Assembly: GCF_011045015.1 (NCBI RefSeq)
Contig: NZ_JAAKZY010000015.1
Coordinates: forward strand, 1-64,000
Direction of reading: 5' to 3'
Length of the DNA: 64,000 nt
Source of the DNA: Streptomyces scabichelini
GTDB taxonomy: Bacteria; Actinomycetota; Actinomycetes; Streptomycetales; Streptomycetaceae
Positions within the stretch are counted from its first letter, which is position 1. Every line of letters begins with the position of its first letter. This document shows positions 24,658-34,318 of this stretch, in pieces. The translations under genes were made by a program, and so were the position numbers. The notes under the pieces were generated by a model. The model did no database searches, was not told the origin of the DNA, and saw only the letters and a list, made by a program, of their open reading frames with translations.

Positions 24658-25662
24658 ATGGTGCCCGTGCCGAATCTGACCCGCGCCGACGCCGTCCAGG
24701 CCGCGCGCAACCCGCTCGCCTTCATCGCCGAACGCTGGACCCCGACGCCCCGGACGGTTCAGCGAGCGGCCCTCGCCGCGCTCGTCATGGCGGTGGTCAT
24801 CGTCGTCACCGGCGGCGCCGTGCGGCTGACCGGCTCGGGTCTTGGCTGCCCGACCTGGCCCAAGTGCACCGACGACTCGCTGACCAACACGAGCGCCATG
24901 GGCATCCACGGCGTCATCGAGTTCGGCAACCGCATGCTGACGTACGTCCTGTGCGCCGCCGTCGGCTGGGCGATCATCGCCGCGCGCTCGCAGAAGCCGT
25001 ACCGGCGCGGCCTCACACGGCTGGGCTGGGCGCAGTTCTGGATCGTCATGGGCAACGCGGTACTCGGCGGCATCGTCGTCCTCGTGGGCCTCAACCCGTA
25101 CACGGTCGCCGCCCACTTCCTGCTCTCCACCGCCCTGATCGCCGTCGCCACGGTCATGTGGCAGCGCACACGGGAGGGCGACTCCGCACCGCGTCCGCTG
25201 GTCGGCAAGTCCGTGCAGCAGCTCGTGTGGGCCCTGGTCGCCGTCACTGTCCTGCTGATCGCGGTGGGCACCGTGGTCACCGGTGCGGGCCCGCACGCCG
25301 GTGACTCGAGTGACGTCGAGCGCATGCCAGTGAACTGGGAGGACGTCAGCAAGCTGCACGCCGTGCTGGCCTGGATCGTGGTGACGCTGACCTTCGCCCT
25401 GTGGTTCGTCCTCAGGGCCGTCGACGCCCCCAAGGATCCCCTGCGCCGCACCCGCGATCTCTTCCTGATCCTCCTGTCCCAGGGCGCGCTGGGCTACATC
25501 CAGTACTTCACGGACCTCCCCGAGATCCTGGTCGGCGCCCACATGCTGGGCTCCTGCCTGGTGTGGATCGCGACACTCCGCGTCCTGCTGTCCCTGCGGG
25601 AGCGGCAGGACGTCGTGGACGTTCCCGGACCATCGACGCAACGGGTCGCCACGCGCGCGTGA
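24658..25662 (+). CDS. ctaA: heme A synthase, COX15/CtaA family
   Basis: A 334-residue membrane enzyme that oxidises heme O to heme A for cytochrome aa3 oxidase. Eight hydrophobic segments are visible. Heme-ligand His are in GIHGVIEFGNR (near 82), AAHFLLSTAL (near 152), KLHAVLAW (near 232) and GAHMLGSCL (near 293). The CPTWPKC extracytoplasmic Cys pair lies in the first loop. ctaB lies downstream on the other strand. ATG 24658 is the likeliest start. Confidence 0.9.
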   Translation: MVPVPNLTRADAVQAARNPLAFIAERWTPTPRTVQRAALAALVMAVVIVVTGGAVRLTGSGLGCPTWPKCTDDSLTNTSAMGIHGVIEFGNRMLTYVLCAAVGWAIIAARSQKPYRRGLTRLGWAQFWIVMGNAVLGGIVVLVGLNPYTVAAHFLLSTALIAVATVMWQRTREGDSAPRPLVGKSVQQLVWALVAVTVLLIAVGTVVTGAGPHAGDSSDVERMPVNWEDVSKLHAVLAWIVVTLTFALWFVLRAVDAPKDPLRRTRDLFLILLSQGALGYIQYFTDLPEILVGAHMLGSCLVWIATLRVLLSLRERQDVVDVPGPSTQRVATRA

Positions 25663-25690
25663 GCACGCAGCGCACCGCCACGCGCGCGTG
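25647..25690. repeat. 15-bp direct repeat across the ctaA stop
   Basis: CGCCACGCGCGCGTG occurs at 25647-25661 and 25676-25690 (period 29). The first copy runs into the ctaA stop (25660-25662), and the second ends just before the stop of the convergent gene at 25693. Confidence 0.8.
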
Positions 25691-25692
25691 CG

Positions 25693-26445
25693 TCACGCGT
25701 GGGCACGTACGAGTGCGTCGATCGCCGGGCCGAGATAGCCCCTGGTCAGCTCGCTCCTGCGAGCGGTCCACTCCTCGCTCGGCGCCGCCCAGGCACCCTC
25801 GTACCGCCGTCGCCTGACGTCCTCGACCACCTCGACGGGCGCGCCGAGCTCGGGCAGCAGCTCCAGTGCCTCCCGTTTCGTGATCAGCCGGCCGTCCTTC
25901 AGGGTGACCGCGGCACGGGCGTACGTGACCAGCCCGAGGTCCACCCAGATGTCCTGCGTCCAGTTGGCGGCACGGTCGACTTCGCGCCGCCAGAAGTCAC
26001 GCTGATCGCGCACCACGAAGGCGGCGAGTTCGCTGTCCGGCACCGGTGGCAGCAGGCTCCTGGGCGGCTCGCCGTGCAGGACCAGCCCGAAGGTGTGCAG
26101 CTCACGCCGGGTCACCGGGGTGACCGGCCGCTTGAACAGTTGCTCGTGCGCCCAGGTGAGGTGCCGCCGCTCCGCACCGCCCGCCGTGTCGGGCGTCACA
26201 TAGCTGCAGTGCAGCTTGTCGACGAGCGGCTCGGCACGCAGGCGGGCGTGCAGCCGCGCCACCCGCCAGACGGTCCTTGCCGTGACCGGGCCCTCCAGGA
26301 CCGCGATCAGGTCCAGATCGCTGCGCCCCTCCTGGTAGTCGCCCCCGCCGAGCGATCCGTGCGCCCATACGGCGACGGGGGCCAGGTCGCGCAGTTCGGT
26401 GAGGAAGCGGGCGAGGAGCCGGTCGGTCGCGTCGCTGCGTGTCAT
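25693..26445 (-). CDS. nucleotidyltransferase-domain protein (aminoglycoside adenylyltransferase-like)
   Basis: A 250-residue protein with a pol-beta-type nucleotidyltransferase motif near residues 25-45: WAHGSLGGGDYQEGRSDLDL (GS...DxD). Downstream helices resemble the DUF4111/AadA C-terminal domain. The family transfers a nucleotide to antibiotics or proteins; the substrate here is unknown. ATG 26445 (MTRSDATDR) places the motif at the usual distance. Confidence 0.65.
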   Translation of the reverse strand: MTRSDATDRLLARFLTELRDLAPVAVWAHGSLGGGDYQEGRSDLDLIAVLEGPVTARTVWRVARLHARLRAEPLVDKLHCSYVTPDTAGGAERRHLTWAHEQLFKRPVTPVTRRELHTFGLVLHGEPPRSLLPPVPDSELAAFVVRDQRDFWRREVDRAANWTQDIWVDLGLVTYARAAVTLKDGRLITKREALELLPELGAPVEVVEDVRRRRYEGAWAAPSEEWTARRSELTRGYLGPAIDALVRAHA

Positions 26446-26475
26446 GCACACAGTCTGCGCGCCGCTGGGGCAGCT

Positions 26476-26526
26476 CACTCCAGCCCGTGCATCACTTCAG
26501 CCGGTGCATCACTCCAGCCCGTACAC
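26476..26526. repeat. three 17-bp tandem repeats containing a stop codon
   Basis: CACTCCAGCCCGTGCAT (26476-26492), CACTTCAGCCGGTGCAT (26493-26509) and CACTCCAGCCCGTACAC (26510-26526). The stop codon of the amidohydrolase-like gene (26509-26511) spans the second/third junction. Each unit repeats the last codons and a stop. Confidence 0.9.
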
Positions 26527-27615
26527 CCGCCGAGCGTTCCCCGCCGCGATCAGTCCCGCCACGCGCTGCGCGTCCGCCAGCGACCACGCCCCCTCGGCCA
26601 CCCAGGTGCCGAGCACCCGGGCCAGCGACTCGCGGAAGAGCCGGGCCCCGACGACATGGAGTTCGGGCAGGCCGTGGGCGCCGGAGGAGAAGAGGAGCTT
26701 GCCGAAGGGCGCGAGTTCGAGGATCTCGGAGAGCACGGCGGAGGCGCGGGCACCTGTGCGCACGAGGGCGGCGCCCAGGTCGGCGTACACATGCGGGAAG
26801 ACCCCGGAGAGATGCGCCGCGTGGCGGTGGTACGGGTAGCCGTGCAGCAGGACGAGGTCGGTGCCGAGGCCGGCCGTGGCGCGCGCGAAGTCGGTGAGCA
26901 GGACGGGGTCGGTGCGGTCGATGCGAAGGCCGGGTTCGCCGAGTCCGGCGTGGAGCTGGAGCGGCAGGCCCGAGGCGACGGCGATCCAGAGGAGATGCCG
27001 CAGCAGGACCGGGTCGGACAGGGCGCCGCCGACGCGACGTCCGGCGAGCCAGCGGCCCGCGGCGCCCCGCACCTCACCCGGTCCTGGAGGTTCGGGCGCG
27101 AGCGCCAGACCGTGCCGTACGCCGGCCACCGACGTGAACGCCACGGCGTTCGCGGCCGCCCCGTGCACCGACTCGGCGAGGTTGGCGAGAAACGACTCGA
27201 CGGTGCCGGAGGTGTCGGCGACCTGTTCGGCGAGCAGCTCCAGGCGGACGATCTCGTGGGCGTCGGCGGCCCCGGCCGAGGCCATCTCGCCCGGACCGGT
27301 CAGGTCGCCGGGCAGACCGGTGTCGACCAGGTAGGTCGTGATCCCGCTCCCCCGCAGCAGCCTGCGGCCCGCATCCAGTACGCCCAGCTCACGGCGTCGC
27401 GCGAGATAGCGGGCGGGCGGACAGTGCGGCTCCAGGCCGAGGAGAGGGGGACACCAGCGGCGTACGGCGAAACCGGTCTGGGTGTCGAAGAAGGTGGTGC
27501 CCGCGGCGGGCGCGCCCTCTCCCCGCGCGAGATGGGCCTCGAACGTGCCGAGACCCAGCTCCGTCCGCAGCACACCATGGCAGTACTGGTCCACCAGCGA
27601 CGGCGTTTCGATCAT
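26509..27615 (-). CDS. amidohydrolase-family (FluG N-terminal/amidohydrolase_2-like) protein
   Basis: A 368-residue TIM-barrel hydrolase-like protein. Metal-site candidates are VDQYCHGVLR near 8-17, QLHAGLGEPGLR near 223, LLHGYPYHRHAAHL near 252, and a late YADLGAA. The first site reads Y-C-H where amidohydrolases usually show HxH, so one metal ligand may be missing or supplied elsewhere. The extended helical insert (about 105-150) is typical of the FluG-like group. Substrate unknown. Confidence 0.7.
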   Translation of the reverse strand: MIETPSLVDQYCHGVLRTELGLGTFEAHLARGEGAPAAGTTFFDTQTGFAVRRWCPPLLGLEPHCPPARYLARRRELGVLDAGRRLLRGSGITTYLVDTGLPGDLTGPGEMASAGAADAHEIVRLELLAEQVADTSGTVESFLANLAESVHGAAANAVAFTSVAGVRHGLALAPEPPGPGEVRGAAGRWLAGRRVGGALSDPVLLRHLLWIAVASGLPLQLHAGLGEPGLRIDRTDPVLLTDFARATAGLGTDLVLLHGYPYHRHAAHLSGVFPHVYADLGAALVRTGARASAVLSEILELAPFGKLLFSSGAHGLPELHVVGARLFRESLARVLGTWVAEGAWSLADAQRVAGLIAAGNARRVYGLE

Positions 27616-27706
27616 CGGGACTCCCCGGCGAGTGGGCCCTGCCTTTACAGGTCCTAACGGGTGAGCCGGGGGTGGGGTGCTGGTTGCGGTCGCGGGAAGT
27701 ACGAAA

Positions 27707-27732
27707 ACTGCCGGTTGCCGACTGCCGGTTGC
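27707..27732. repeat. 12-bp tandem-type repeat beside a stop codon
   Basis: ACTGCCGGTTGC at 27707-27718 and 27721-27732 (period 14), ending 6 bases from the stop of the minus-strand gene at 27739. The rest of 27616-27738 shows no gene. Confidence 0.75.
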
Positions 27733-27738
27733 TCGCCG

Positions 27739-28095
27739 TCAGTCGTTGCTTGGGCCCCCGAGCTGGATCCCCGCCATCCTCGTCCACTCGTACCGGCCCG
27801 TCTTCACCTTCGCCGCGAAGTCGCCGTCGAAGGACTCGTGGACGGTGATGCCGGACTTCTGGGCCGCCTGCTCGGCCATCGCGTGGGTCGGGGCCACGAG
27901 GTCGCCCCATTCGCCGTCCTCGCCGACGAGGACGATCCGGGCGCCACGCTGCCCCAGGTACGCGATCTGACCCTCGGCGCCGCCGTGCGCCTTGGCGAAG
28001 GAGGAGATCTGCTGGGCGAGCCGCGCCACGCGACGCTCCGCCCTGGCGGCCTGCTTGCGGTCCGCGCCCGCTTCAACCTGCTCGGTGTCTGCCAT
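27739..28095 (-). CDS. conserved hypothetical protein, 118 residues
   Basis: I do not recognise a named function. A charged helical N terminus (ADRKQAARAERRVARLAQQI) is followed by a compact alpha/beta part (IAYLGQRGARIVLVGEDGEWGDLVAPT; AAKVKTGRYEWTRMAGIQL). Start ATG 28095 is chosen over a longer frame because the upstream codons lie in a terminator hairpin. It stands alone between two terminators. Confidence 0.6.
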   Translation of the reverse strand: MADTEQVEAGADRKQAARAERRVARLAQQISSFAKAHGGAEGQIAYLGQRGARIVLVGEDGEWGDLVAPTHAMAEQAAQKSGITVHESFDGDFAAKVKTGRYEWTRMAGIQLGGPSND

Positions 28096-28128
28096 GGTCA
28101 GGATGCTACCGACGGGTAGATCAAACGG

Positions 28129-28172
28129 CGACGGGTGGGGTGCGTGGCCTTGACCACGCACCCCACCCGTCG
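28129..28172. terminator. 19-bp terminator hairpin behind ctaB
   Basis: 28129-28147 pairs perfectly with 28154-28172 (loop CCTTGA). On the minus strand it follows the ctaB stop by 45 bases and precedes the start of the next gene by 34 bases. Confidence 0.85.
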
Positions 28173-28216
28173 TCCGTCTGAAAGTCCTGGAAGGCGGCTA
28201 CCGCGGGAAGAGGCGG

Positions 28217-29170
28217 CTACCGGAGGAAGGGGTCCACCGCCACCGCCACGAACAGCAGCGAGACGTACGTGATGGACCAGTGGAAGAGGCGCATCTCCTT
28301 GAGCTTCGCGCCCACGGCCCCGTCCTTCGCGCGGGCCTGCAGACCGTGCGCCTCCCAGAGCCAGAAGCCGCCGGTGACCAGGGCGACGGCCGTGTAGAAC
28401 CAGCCGGTGTAGCCGAGCGGCGTCAGCAACAGGGAGACGGCGACCATCGCCCAGCTGTAGAGGACGATCTGCCGCGCGACGACCTTGTTGGAGGCGATGA
28501 CCGGCAGCATGGGCACGCCCACGCGCGCGTAGTCCTCTTTCACCCTCATCGACAGCGGCCAGTAGTGCGGCGGCGTCCAGAAGAACATGACGAGGAAGAG
28601 GATGACCGGGGCCCACGAAAGGGAGTTCGTGACGGAGGACCAGCCGATGAGGACGGGCAGACAGCCGGCGATGCCGCCCCAGACGATGTTCTGGGACGTA
28701 CGGCGCTTGAGGATCATCGTGTAGACGACGACGTAGAAGAGGAGGGCTCCCAGCGACAGCCAGGCGGACAGCCAGTTGACGGTCAGACCGAACAGCAGGG
28801 TCGAGACCACGGCCAGCGTGATGCCGAAGGCGAGGCACTCGCGGGGGCTGACCATGCCGGTGACCAGCGGACGCTGCGAGGTGCGCTCCATGAGCGCGTC
28901 GATGTCACGGTCGATGTACATGTTCAGCGCGTTGGCGCCGCCCGCGGAGAGGTAGCCGCCGACGCAGGTGAGGAGCACCAGCTTCAGGTCGGGTACGCCC
29001 TGCTGGGCGAGGAACATCACCGGAACGGTGGTGATCAGCAGCAGTTCGATGATCCGCGGCTTGGTGAGAGCGACGAACGCCTTGACCCGGGCCCCGAACG
29101 GCCGGTGCTTCGTGCTCTGACTCGTCCCGAGCACTCCCGCTGGACGGGATTCAACGGCCGTCACGCACAC
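28217..29170 (-). CDS. ctaB: protoheme IX farnesyltransferase (heme O synthase)
   Basis: A 317-residue UbiA-family prenyltransferase that adds a farnesyl group to heme B for cytochrome oxidase biogenesis. The Asp-rich motif [19 protein letters not shown] is near 83-101, with about eight to nine hydrophobic helices. The substrate passes to CtaA, encoded nearby. It is divergent from tkt across a 364-base region. Confidence 0.93.
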   Translation of the reverse strand: MCVTAVESRPAGVLGTSQSTKHRPFGARVKAFVALTKPRIIELLLITTVPVMFLAQQGVPDLKLVLLTCVGGYLSAGGANALNMYIDRDIDALMERTSQRPLVTGMVSPRECLAFGITLAVVSTLLFGLTVNWLSAWLSLGALLFYVVVYTMILKRRTSQNIVWGGIAGCLPVLIGWSSVTNSLSWAPVILFLVMFFWTPPHYWPLSMRVKEDYARVGVPMLPVIASNKVVARQIVLYSWAMVAVSLLLTPLGYTGWFYTAVALVTGGFWLWEAHGLQARAKDGAVGAKLKEMRLFHWSITYVSLLFVAVAVDPFLR

Positions 29171-29534
29171 CCCTACAGAGACTCCCAGCGAGCCCCGAGT
29201 GTGAACTCCCGGTAAAGGCTCGCGCGTACCACGCCACTGTAGACGTTGCCCAGACCCCGCTCTTCGCGGGGGTCGGGTCGTGTTCGACGGGGCCCCGGGA
29301 AGGGTTGAGCGCCCCTTGGTTGAGCAGTCGGATGACGGAGTGCGTATTCACGTTCATTCACCGGCCGAATGCGGAACGTGCCGGTCAGGAGGCAGGAGCA
29401 GGACACTCCCGGCACTCTGGAACGACTCGAAAAAATGCGCGTTCCTCCGGGGGTAGGCTCGACAAGGGCCGGTGGGCGCGAGTGTGCACCGGCATTCGAC
29501 ATGTGGAACATGTGGAGAGGAGCCCTGACTCAGG
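29171..29534. other. ctaB-tkt divergent intergenic region
   Basis: 364 bases without a credible gene. It holds the divergent promoters: an ECF-like GGAAC-N16-CGTT (29419-29443) and a TAGGCT -10-like box (29454-29459) toward tkt. Short open frames here have poor codon bias. Confidence 0.6.
29419..29443 (+). promoter_or_regulatory. ECF-sigma-type promoter candidate upstream of tkt
   Basis: GGAAC (29419-29423) and CGTT (29440-29443) are separated by 16 bases, the general form of ECF-dependent promoters. It lies about 90 bases upstream of the tkt start. Confidence 0.3.
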
Positions 29535-31622
29535 GTGAGCACCAAGCCGACCACCACAGACCTCGAGTGGACCGAACGGGACCAGCGAGCAGTCGACACG
29601 GCCCGCATCCTGGCCGCCGATGCCGTACAGAAGGTCGGCAACGGCCATCCGGGTACGGCGATGAGCCTGGCACCCGCCGCGTACACCCTCTTCCAGAAGG
29701 TGATGCGGCACGACCCGGCGGACGCCGACTGGACGGGACGCGACCGTTTCGTCCTGTCCGCCGGTCATTCGTCCCTGACCCTCTACATCCAGCTCTACCT
29801 CGCCGGGTTCGGCCTGGAGCTGGACGATCTGAAGGCCTTCAGGACGTGGGGGTCGCAGACCCCGGGCCACCCCGAGTACGGGCACACGGTGGGCGTGGAG
29901 ACGACGACGGGACCGCTCGGCCAGGGCGTCGCCAACGCGGTGGGCATGGCGATGGCCGCCCGCTACGAGCGCGGTCTGTTCGACCCGGAGGCCGCCCCGG
30001 GTACCTCCCCGTTCGACCACTACATCTACGCCATCGCCGGTGACGGCTGCCTCCAGGAAGGCATCTCCGCCGAGGCGTCGTCGCTGGCGGGCCACCAGAA
30101 GCTGGGCAACCTGGTCCTCCTGTGGGACGACAACCACATCTCGATCGAGGGCGACACCGAGACGGCCGTCTCCGAGGACACGGCTCTGCGGTACGAGGCG
30201 TACGGCTGGCATGTGCAGCGCGTGCAGCCCAAGGAGAACGGCGACCTCGACCCGGCCGCGCTGTACGAGGCGATCCAGAAGGCCAAGGCCGTCACCGACA
30301 AGCCGTCCTTCATCGCGATGCGCTCGATCATCGCCTGGCCGGCCCCGAACGCGCAGAACACCGAGGCCGCGCACGGCTCGGCGCTCGGCGACGACGAGGT
30401 CGCGGCCACCAAGCGCGTCCTCGGCTTCGACCCGGAGAAGACCTTCGAGGTCGCCGACGAGGTCATCGCGCACACCCGCGCGCTCAGCGACCGCGGCCGT
30501 GAGGCCCGCGCCGAGTGGGAGAAGTCGCTCGCCGCGTGGCGCACCGCCAATCCGCAGCGGGCGGCCGAGTTCGACCGCATCAACGCGGGCGAGCTGCCCG
30601 AGGGCTGGGAGTCGCACCTCCCCGTCTTCGAGCCGGGCAAGGGCGTCGCCACGCGTGCCGCCTCCGGCAAGGTCCTCCAGGCGCTCGGCGCGGTCATCCC
30701 CGAACTGTGGGGCGGCTCTGCCGACTTGGCGGGCTCCAACAACACCACGATCGACAAGACGAGTTCGTTCCTGCCGGCGGACAACCCGCTCGCGGAGGCC
30801 GACCCGTACGGCCGCACGATCCACTTCGGTATCCGCGAGCACTCGATGGCCGCGGAGATGAACGGCATCGCGCTGCACGGCAACACCCGTATCTACGGCG
30901 GCACGTTCCTCGTGTTCTCCGACTACATGCGCAACGCGGTGCGCCTCTCCGCGCTCATGCACCTGCCGGTGACGTACGTGTGGACACACGACTCCATCGG
31001 CCTCGGCGAGGACGGCCCCACCCACCAGCCGGTCGAGCACCTCGCCTCGCTGCGTGCCATCCCGGGCCTCAACGTCGTCCGTCCCGCGGACGCGAACGAG
31101 ACCGCGATCGCCTGGCGCGAGATCCTCAGGCGCCACACCAAGGTGTTCGGCAAGGGCGCCCCGCACGGCCTCGCGCTGACCCGCCAGGGCGTGCCGACGT
31201 ACGAGTCGAACGAGGATGCGGCGAAGGGCGGTTACGTGCTCTTCGACGCGGAGGGTGGCGAGCCGGAGGCCATCCTCATCGCCACCGGCTCCGAGGTGCA
31301 CGTCGCCGTCGAGGCGCGCGAGCAGCTTCAGGCGGCCGGGGTGCCGACGCGGGTGGTGTCCATGCCGTCCGTGGAGTGGTTCGAGGAGCAGGACCAGGGG
31401 TACCGGGAGAGCGTCCTGCCGCCGTCCGTCAAGGCGCGTGTCGCGGTCGAGGCCGGGATCGGTCTGACGTGGCACCGTTACGTCGGGGACTCCGGCCGCA
31501 TCGTTTCCCTGGAGCACTTCGGTGCTTCGGCCGACGGCAAGGTCCTCTTCCGCGAGTTCGGCTTCACTGCCGAGAACGTCGCATCCGCCGCCCGGGAATC
31601 GATCGCCGCAGCCCAGCGCTGA
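29535..31622 (+). CDS. tkt: transketolase
   Basis: A 695-residue thiamin-diphosphate enzyme of the non-oxidative pentose phosphate pathway. Substrate/ThDP motifs are [10 protein letters not shown] (near 36), the ThDP-metal motif [19 protein letters not shown] (near 172), AHGSALG (near 280), [12 protein letters not shown] (near 436), and [15 protein letters not shown] (near 487). Start GTG 29535 gives the family N terminus. It is the first gene of the tkt-tal-zwf-opcA-pgl operon. Confidence 0.96.
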   Translation: MSTKPTTTDLEWTERDQRAVDTARILAADAVQKVGNGHPGTAMSLAPAAYTLFQKVMRHDPADADWTGRDRFVLSAGHSSLTLYIQLYLAGFGLELDDLKAFRTWGSQTPGHPEYGHTVGVETTTGPLGQGVANAVGMAMAARYERGLFDPEAAPGTSPFDHYIYAIAGDGCLQEGISAEASSLAGHQKLGNLVLLWDDNHISIEGDTETAVSEDTALRYEAYGWHVQRVQPKENGDLDPAALYEAIQKAKAVTDKPSFIAMRSIIAWPAPNAQNTEAAHGSALGDDEVAATKRVLGFDPEKTFEVADEVIAHTRALSDRGREARAEWEKSLAAWRTANPQRAAEFDRINAGELPEGWESHLPVFEPGKGVATRAASGKVLQALGAVIPELWGGSADLAGSNNTTIDKTSSFLPADNPLAEADPYGRTIHFGIREHSMAAEMNGIALHGNTRIYGGTFLVFSDYMRNAVRLSALMHLPVTYVWTHDSIGLGEDGPTHQPVEHLASLRAIPGLNVVRPADANETAIAWREILRRHTKVFGKGAPHGLALTRQGVPTYESNEDAAKGGYVLFDAEGGEPEAILIATGSEVHVAVEAREQLQAAGVPTRVVSMPSVEWFEEQDQGYRESVLPPSVKARVAVEAGIGLTWHRYVGDSGRIVSLEHFGASADGKVLFREFGFTAENVASAARESIAAAQR

Positions 31623-31656
31623 CGCTGGCATACGACACATAGGAGATGCATTTTCC

Positions 31657-32775
31657 ATGACAGACGCACTGAAGCGCCTCTCCGAAGAAGGCGTCGCGAT
31701 CTGGCTGGACGACCTGTCGCGCAAGCGGATCACGTCCGGCAACCTCGCCGAACTGATCGACCAGCAGCACCTCGTGGGCGTCACCACCAACCCGACGATC
31801 TTCCAGAAGGCGATCAGTGGAGGCGACGGGTACGAGCAGCAGCTCTCCGACCTCGCCGCCCGCAAGGTCACCGTCGAGGAAGCAGTCCGCATGATCACGA
31901 CGGCGGACGTCCGTGACGCCGCCGACGTCCTGCGTCCGGTCTTCGACGCCACCGGCGGCCAGGACGGCCGGGTCTCGATCGAGGTCGACCCTCGGCTGGC
32001 GCACAACACCAAGGCGACCGTCGCGGAGGCCAAGCAGCTCGCCTGGCTGGTGGACCGCCCGAACACGCTCATCAAGATCCCCGCCACCCGGGCGGGCCTG
32101 CCGGCGATCACCGAGACGATCGGTCTCGGCATCAGTGTGAACGTCACGCTGATCTTCTCGCTGGAGCGTTACCGCGAGGTCATGGACGCCTACCTGGCCG
32201 GCCTGGAGAAGGCCAAGGAGCGCGGCCTCGACCTGTCCACGATCCACTCCGTGGCCTCCTTCTTCGTGTCGCGGGTGGACACGGAGATCGACAAGCGCAT
32301 CGACGCGCTGGGCACCGACGAGGCCAAGGCCGCGCGCGGCAAGGCGGCCGTCGCCAACGCGCGGCTCGCCTATGAGGCGTACGAGGAGGTCTTCTCCTCG
32401 ACCCGCTGGCTGGAGCTGGACAAGGCGCAGGCCAACAAGCAGCGTCCGCTGTGGGCCTCGACCGGCGTCAAGGACAAGGCGTACAAGGACACGATGTACG
32501 TCGACGACCTGGTCGCGCCGAACACGGTGAACACCATGCCGGAGGCCACCCTGGAGGCCACCGAGGACCACGGCTCCATCACCGGCAACACCATCGCCGG
32601 TACGTACGAGCAGGCTCGCGCCGACCTCGACGCGCTCGAGAAGCTCGGGATCTCGTACGACGATGTGGTCCAGCTTCTGGAGGACGAGGGCGTCGAGAAG
32701 TTCGAGGCGTCCTGGAACGACCTGCTCAAGTCGACCGAGGCGGAGCTCAAGCGCCTCGCCCCCTCGGAGGGCTGA
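31657..32775 (+). CDS. tal: transaldolase
   Basis: A 372-residue transaldolase of the actinobacterial long type. Visible features are [13 protein letters not shown] (near 32), [12 protein letters not shown] (near 108), the Schiff-base Lys in [11 protein letters not shown] (near 139), and [11 protein letters not shown] (near 163). ATG 31657 has AGGAGA 10 bases upstream. It lies 34 bases after tkt and ends 4 bases before zwf. Confidence 0.95.
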   Translation: MTDALKRLSEEGVAIWLDDLSRKRITSGNLAELIDQQHLVGVTTNPTIFQKAISGGDGYEQQLSDLAARKVTVEEAVRMITTADVRDAADVLRPVFDATGGQDGRVSIEVDPRLAHNTKATVAEAKQLAWLVDRPNTLIKIPATRAGLPAITETIGLGISVNVTLIFSLERYREVMDAYLAGLEKAKERGLDLSTIHSVASFFVSRVDTEIDKRIDALGTDEAKAARGKAAVANARLAYEAYEEVFSSTRWLELDKAQANKQRPLWASTGVKDKAYKDTMYVDDLVAPNTVNTMPEATLEATEDHGSITGNTIAGTYEQARADLDALEKLGISYDDVVQLLEDEGVEKFEASWNDLLKSTEAELKRLAPSEG

Positions 32776-32779
32776 AATC

Positions 32780-34318
32780 TTGGCACCTTTTTCCGGCACC
32801 GGAGCGAATCCGCTTCGTGACGCCGCAGACCGACGGCTCCCGCGTATCGCGGGGCCGTCGGGCCTCGTCATTTTCGGCGTCACGGGCGATTTGTCCCGTA
32901 AGAAGCTGATGCCCGCTGTTTACGATCTCGCCAACCGCGGCCTGCTGCCACCGGGTTTCTCTCTCGTCGGCTTCGCCCGCCGCGAGTGGCAGGACGAGGA
33001 CTTCACGCAGGAGGTCCACGACGCGGTCAAGGAACACGCCCGTACGCCCTTCCGTGAGGAGGTCTGGCAGCAGCTCATCCAGGGGATGCGCTTCGTGCCG
33101 GGCAACTTCGACGACGACGACGCCTTCGAGAACCTGAAGGCCACGATCGAGGACCTCGACAAGGCGCAGGGCACGGGCGGCAACTTCGCCTTCTATCTCT
33201 CCGTACCGCCGAAGTTCTTCCCCAAGGTCGTGCAGCAGCTGAAGAAGCACGGCCTGGCCGACCAGAAGGGCGGCTCCTGGCGGCGCGCGGTCATCGAGAA
33301 GCCGTTCGGCCACGATCTTGCCTCGGCCGAGGAGCTCAACACGACCGTCGAGGAGGTCTTCGCCCCTGACCAGGTCTTCCGTATCGACCACTATCTGGGC
33401 AAGGAGACCGTCCAGAACATCCTGGCGCTGCGCTTCGCGAACCAGATGTTCGAGCCGATCTGGACCCGTTCGTTCGTCGACCACGTACAGATCACGATGG
33501 CCGAGGACATCGGCATCGGCGGCCGCGCCGGCTACTACGACGGCATCGGCGCCGCCCGCGACGTCATCCAGAACCATCTGCTCCAACTGCTCGCGCTGAC
33601 CGCGATGGAGGAGCCCGCCTCCTTCGACGCGGACGCGCTGGCCGCGGAGAAGACCAAGGTGCTGGGCGCGGTGAAGCTGCCCAAGGACCTCGGCCGCGAC
33701 ACGGTGTTCGCGCAGTACGCGGCGGGCTGGCAGGGCGGCGAGAAGGTCATCGGCTATCTCGAAGAAGACGGCATCGACCCGAAGTCGAAGACCGACACGT
33801 ACGCGGCCGTCAAGCTGGAGGTGGACAACCGGCGTTGGGCGGGTGTCCCCTTCTACCTGCGCACGGGCAAGCGCCTCGGCCGTCGCGTCACGGAGATCGC
33901 GGTCGTCTTCCAGCGCGCCCCGCACTCCCCCTTCGACCACACGGCGACGGAGGAACTCGGCCAGAACGCGCTGGTCATCCGCGTCCAGCCGGACGAGGGC
34001 GTCACGGTCCGCTTTGGCTCCAAGGTGCCCGGCACCTCCATGGAGGTGCGGGACGTGTCGATGGACTTCGCGTACGGGGAGTCCTTCACGGAGTCCAGCC
34101 CGGAGGCGTACGAGCGGCTGATCCTCGATGTCCTGCTCGGCGACGCGAACCTCTTCCCGCGCACCGAGGAGGTCGAGCTGTCCTGGAAGATCCTCGACCC
34201 GATCGAGGAGTACTGGGACAAGCACGGCAGGCCCGCGCAGTACCCGTCGGGCACCTGGGGCCCGGCCGAGGCGGACGAGATGCTCGAACGAGATGGACGG
34301 AGCTGGCGCCGGCCATGA
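32780..34318 (+). CDS. zwf: glucose-6-phosphate dehydrogenase
   Basis: A 512-residue NADP-dependent enzyme opening the oxidative pentose phosphate pathway. Nucleotide-binding FGVTGDLSRKKLMPAVYDL is near 31-50, the active-site RIDHYLGKETVQN near 202, and the conserved Lys in VIEKPFGHD near 173. Start TTG 32780 is inferred: GGAGG lies 9-10 bases upstream, overlapping the tal 3' end, and no ATG/GTG fits. The end overlaps opcA by ATGA. Confidence 0.93.
   Translation: MAPFSGTGANPLRDAADRRLPRIAGPSGLVIFGVTGDLSRKKLMPAVYDLANRGLLPPGFSLVGFARREWQDEDFTQEVHDAVKEHARTPFREEVWQQLIQGMRFVPGNFDDDDAFENLKATIEDLDKAQGTGGNFAFYLSVPPKFFPKVVQQLKKHGLADQKGGSWRRAVIEKPFGHDLASAEELNTTVEEVFAPDQVFRIDHYLGKETVQNILALRFANQMFEPIWTRSFVDHVQITMAEDIGIGGRAGYYDGIGAARDVIQNHLLQLLALTAMEEPASFDADALAAEKTKVLGAVKLPKDLGRDTVFAQYAAGWQGGEKVIGYLEEDGIDPKSKTDTYAAVKLEVDNRRWAGVPFYLRTGKRLGRRVTEIAVVFQRAPHSPFDHTATEELGQNALVIRVQPDEGVTVRFGSKVPGTSMEVRDVSMDFAYGESFTESSPEAYERLILDVLLGDANLFPRTEEVELSWKILDPIEEYWDKHGRPAQYPSGTWGPAEADEMLERDGRSWRRP

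Noticed and set aside
29385..32147. A 920-codon open frame on the minus strand opposite tkt and tal
   Set aside because: It is a by-product of the strong G/C third-position bias of tkt on the other strand. Its product is Arg/Val/Asp-rich with no domain, and tkt/tal are certain.
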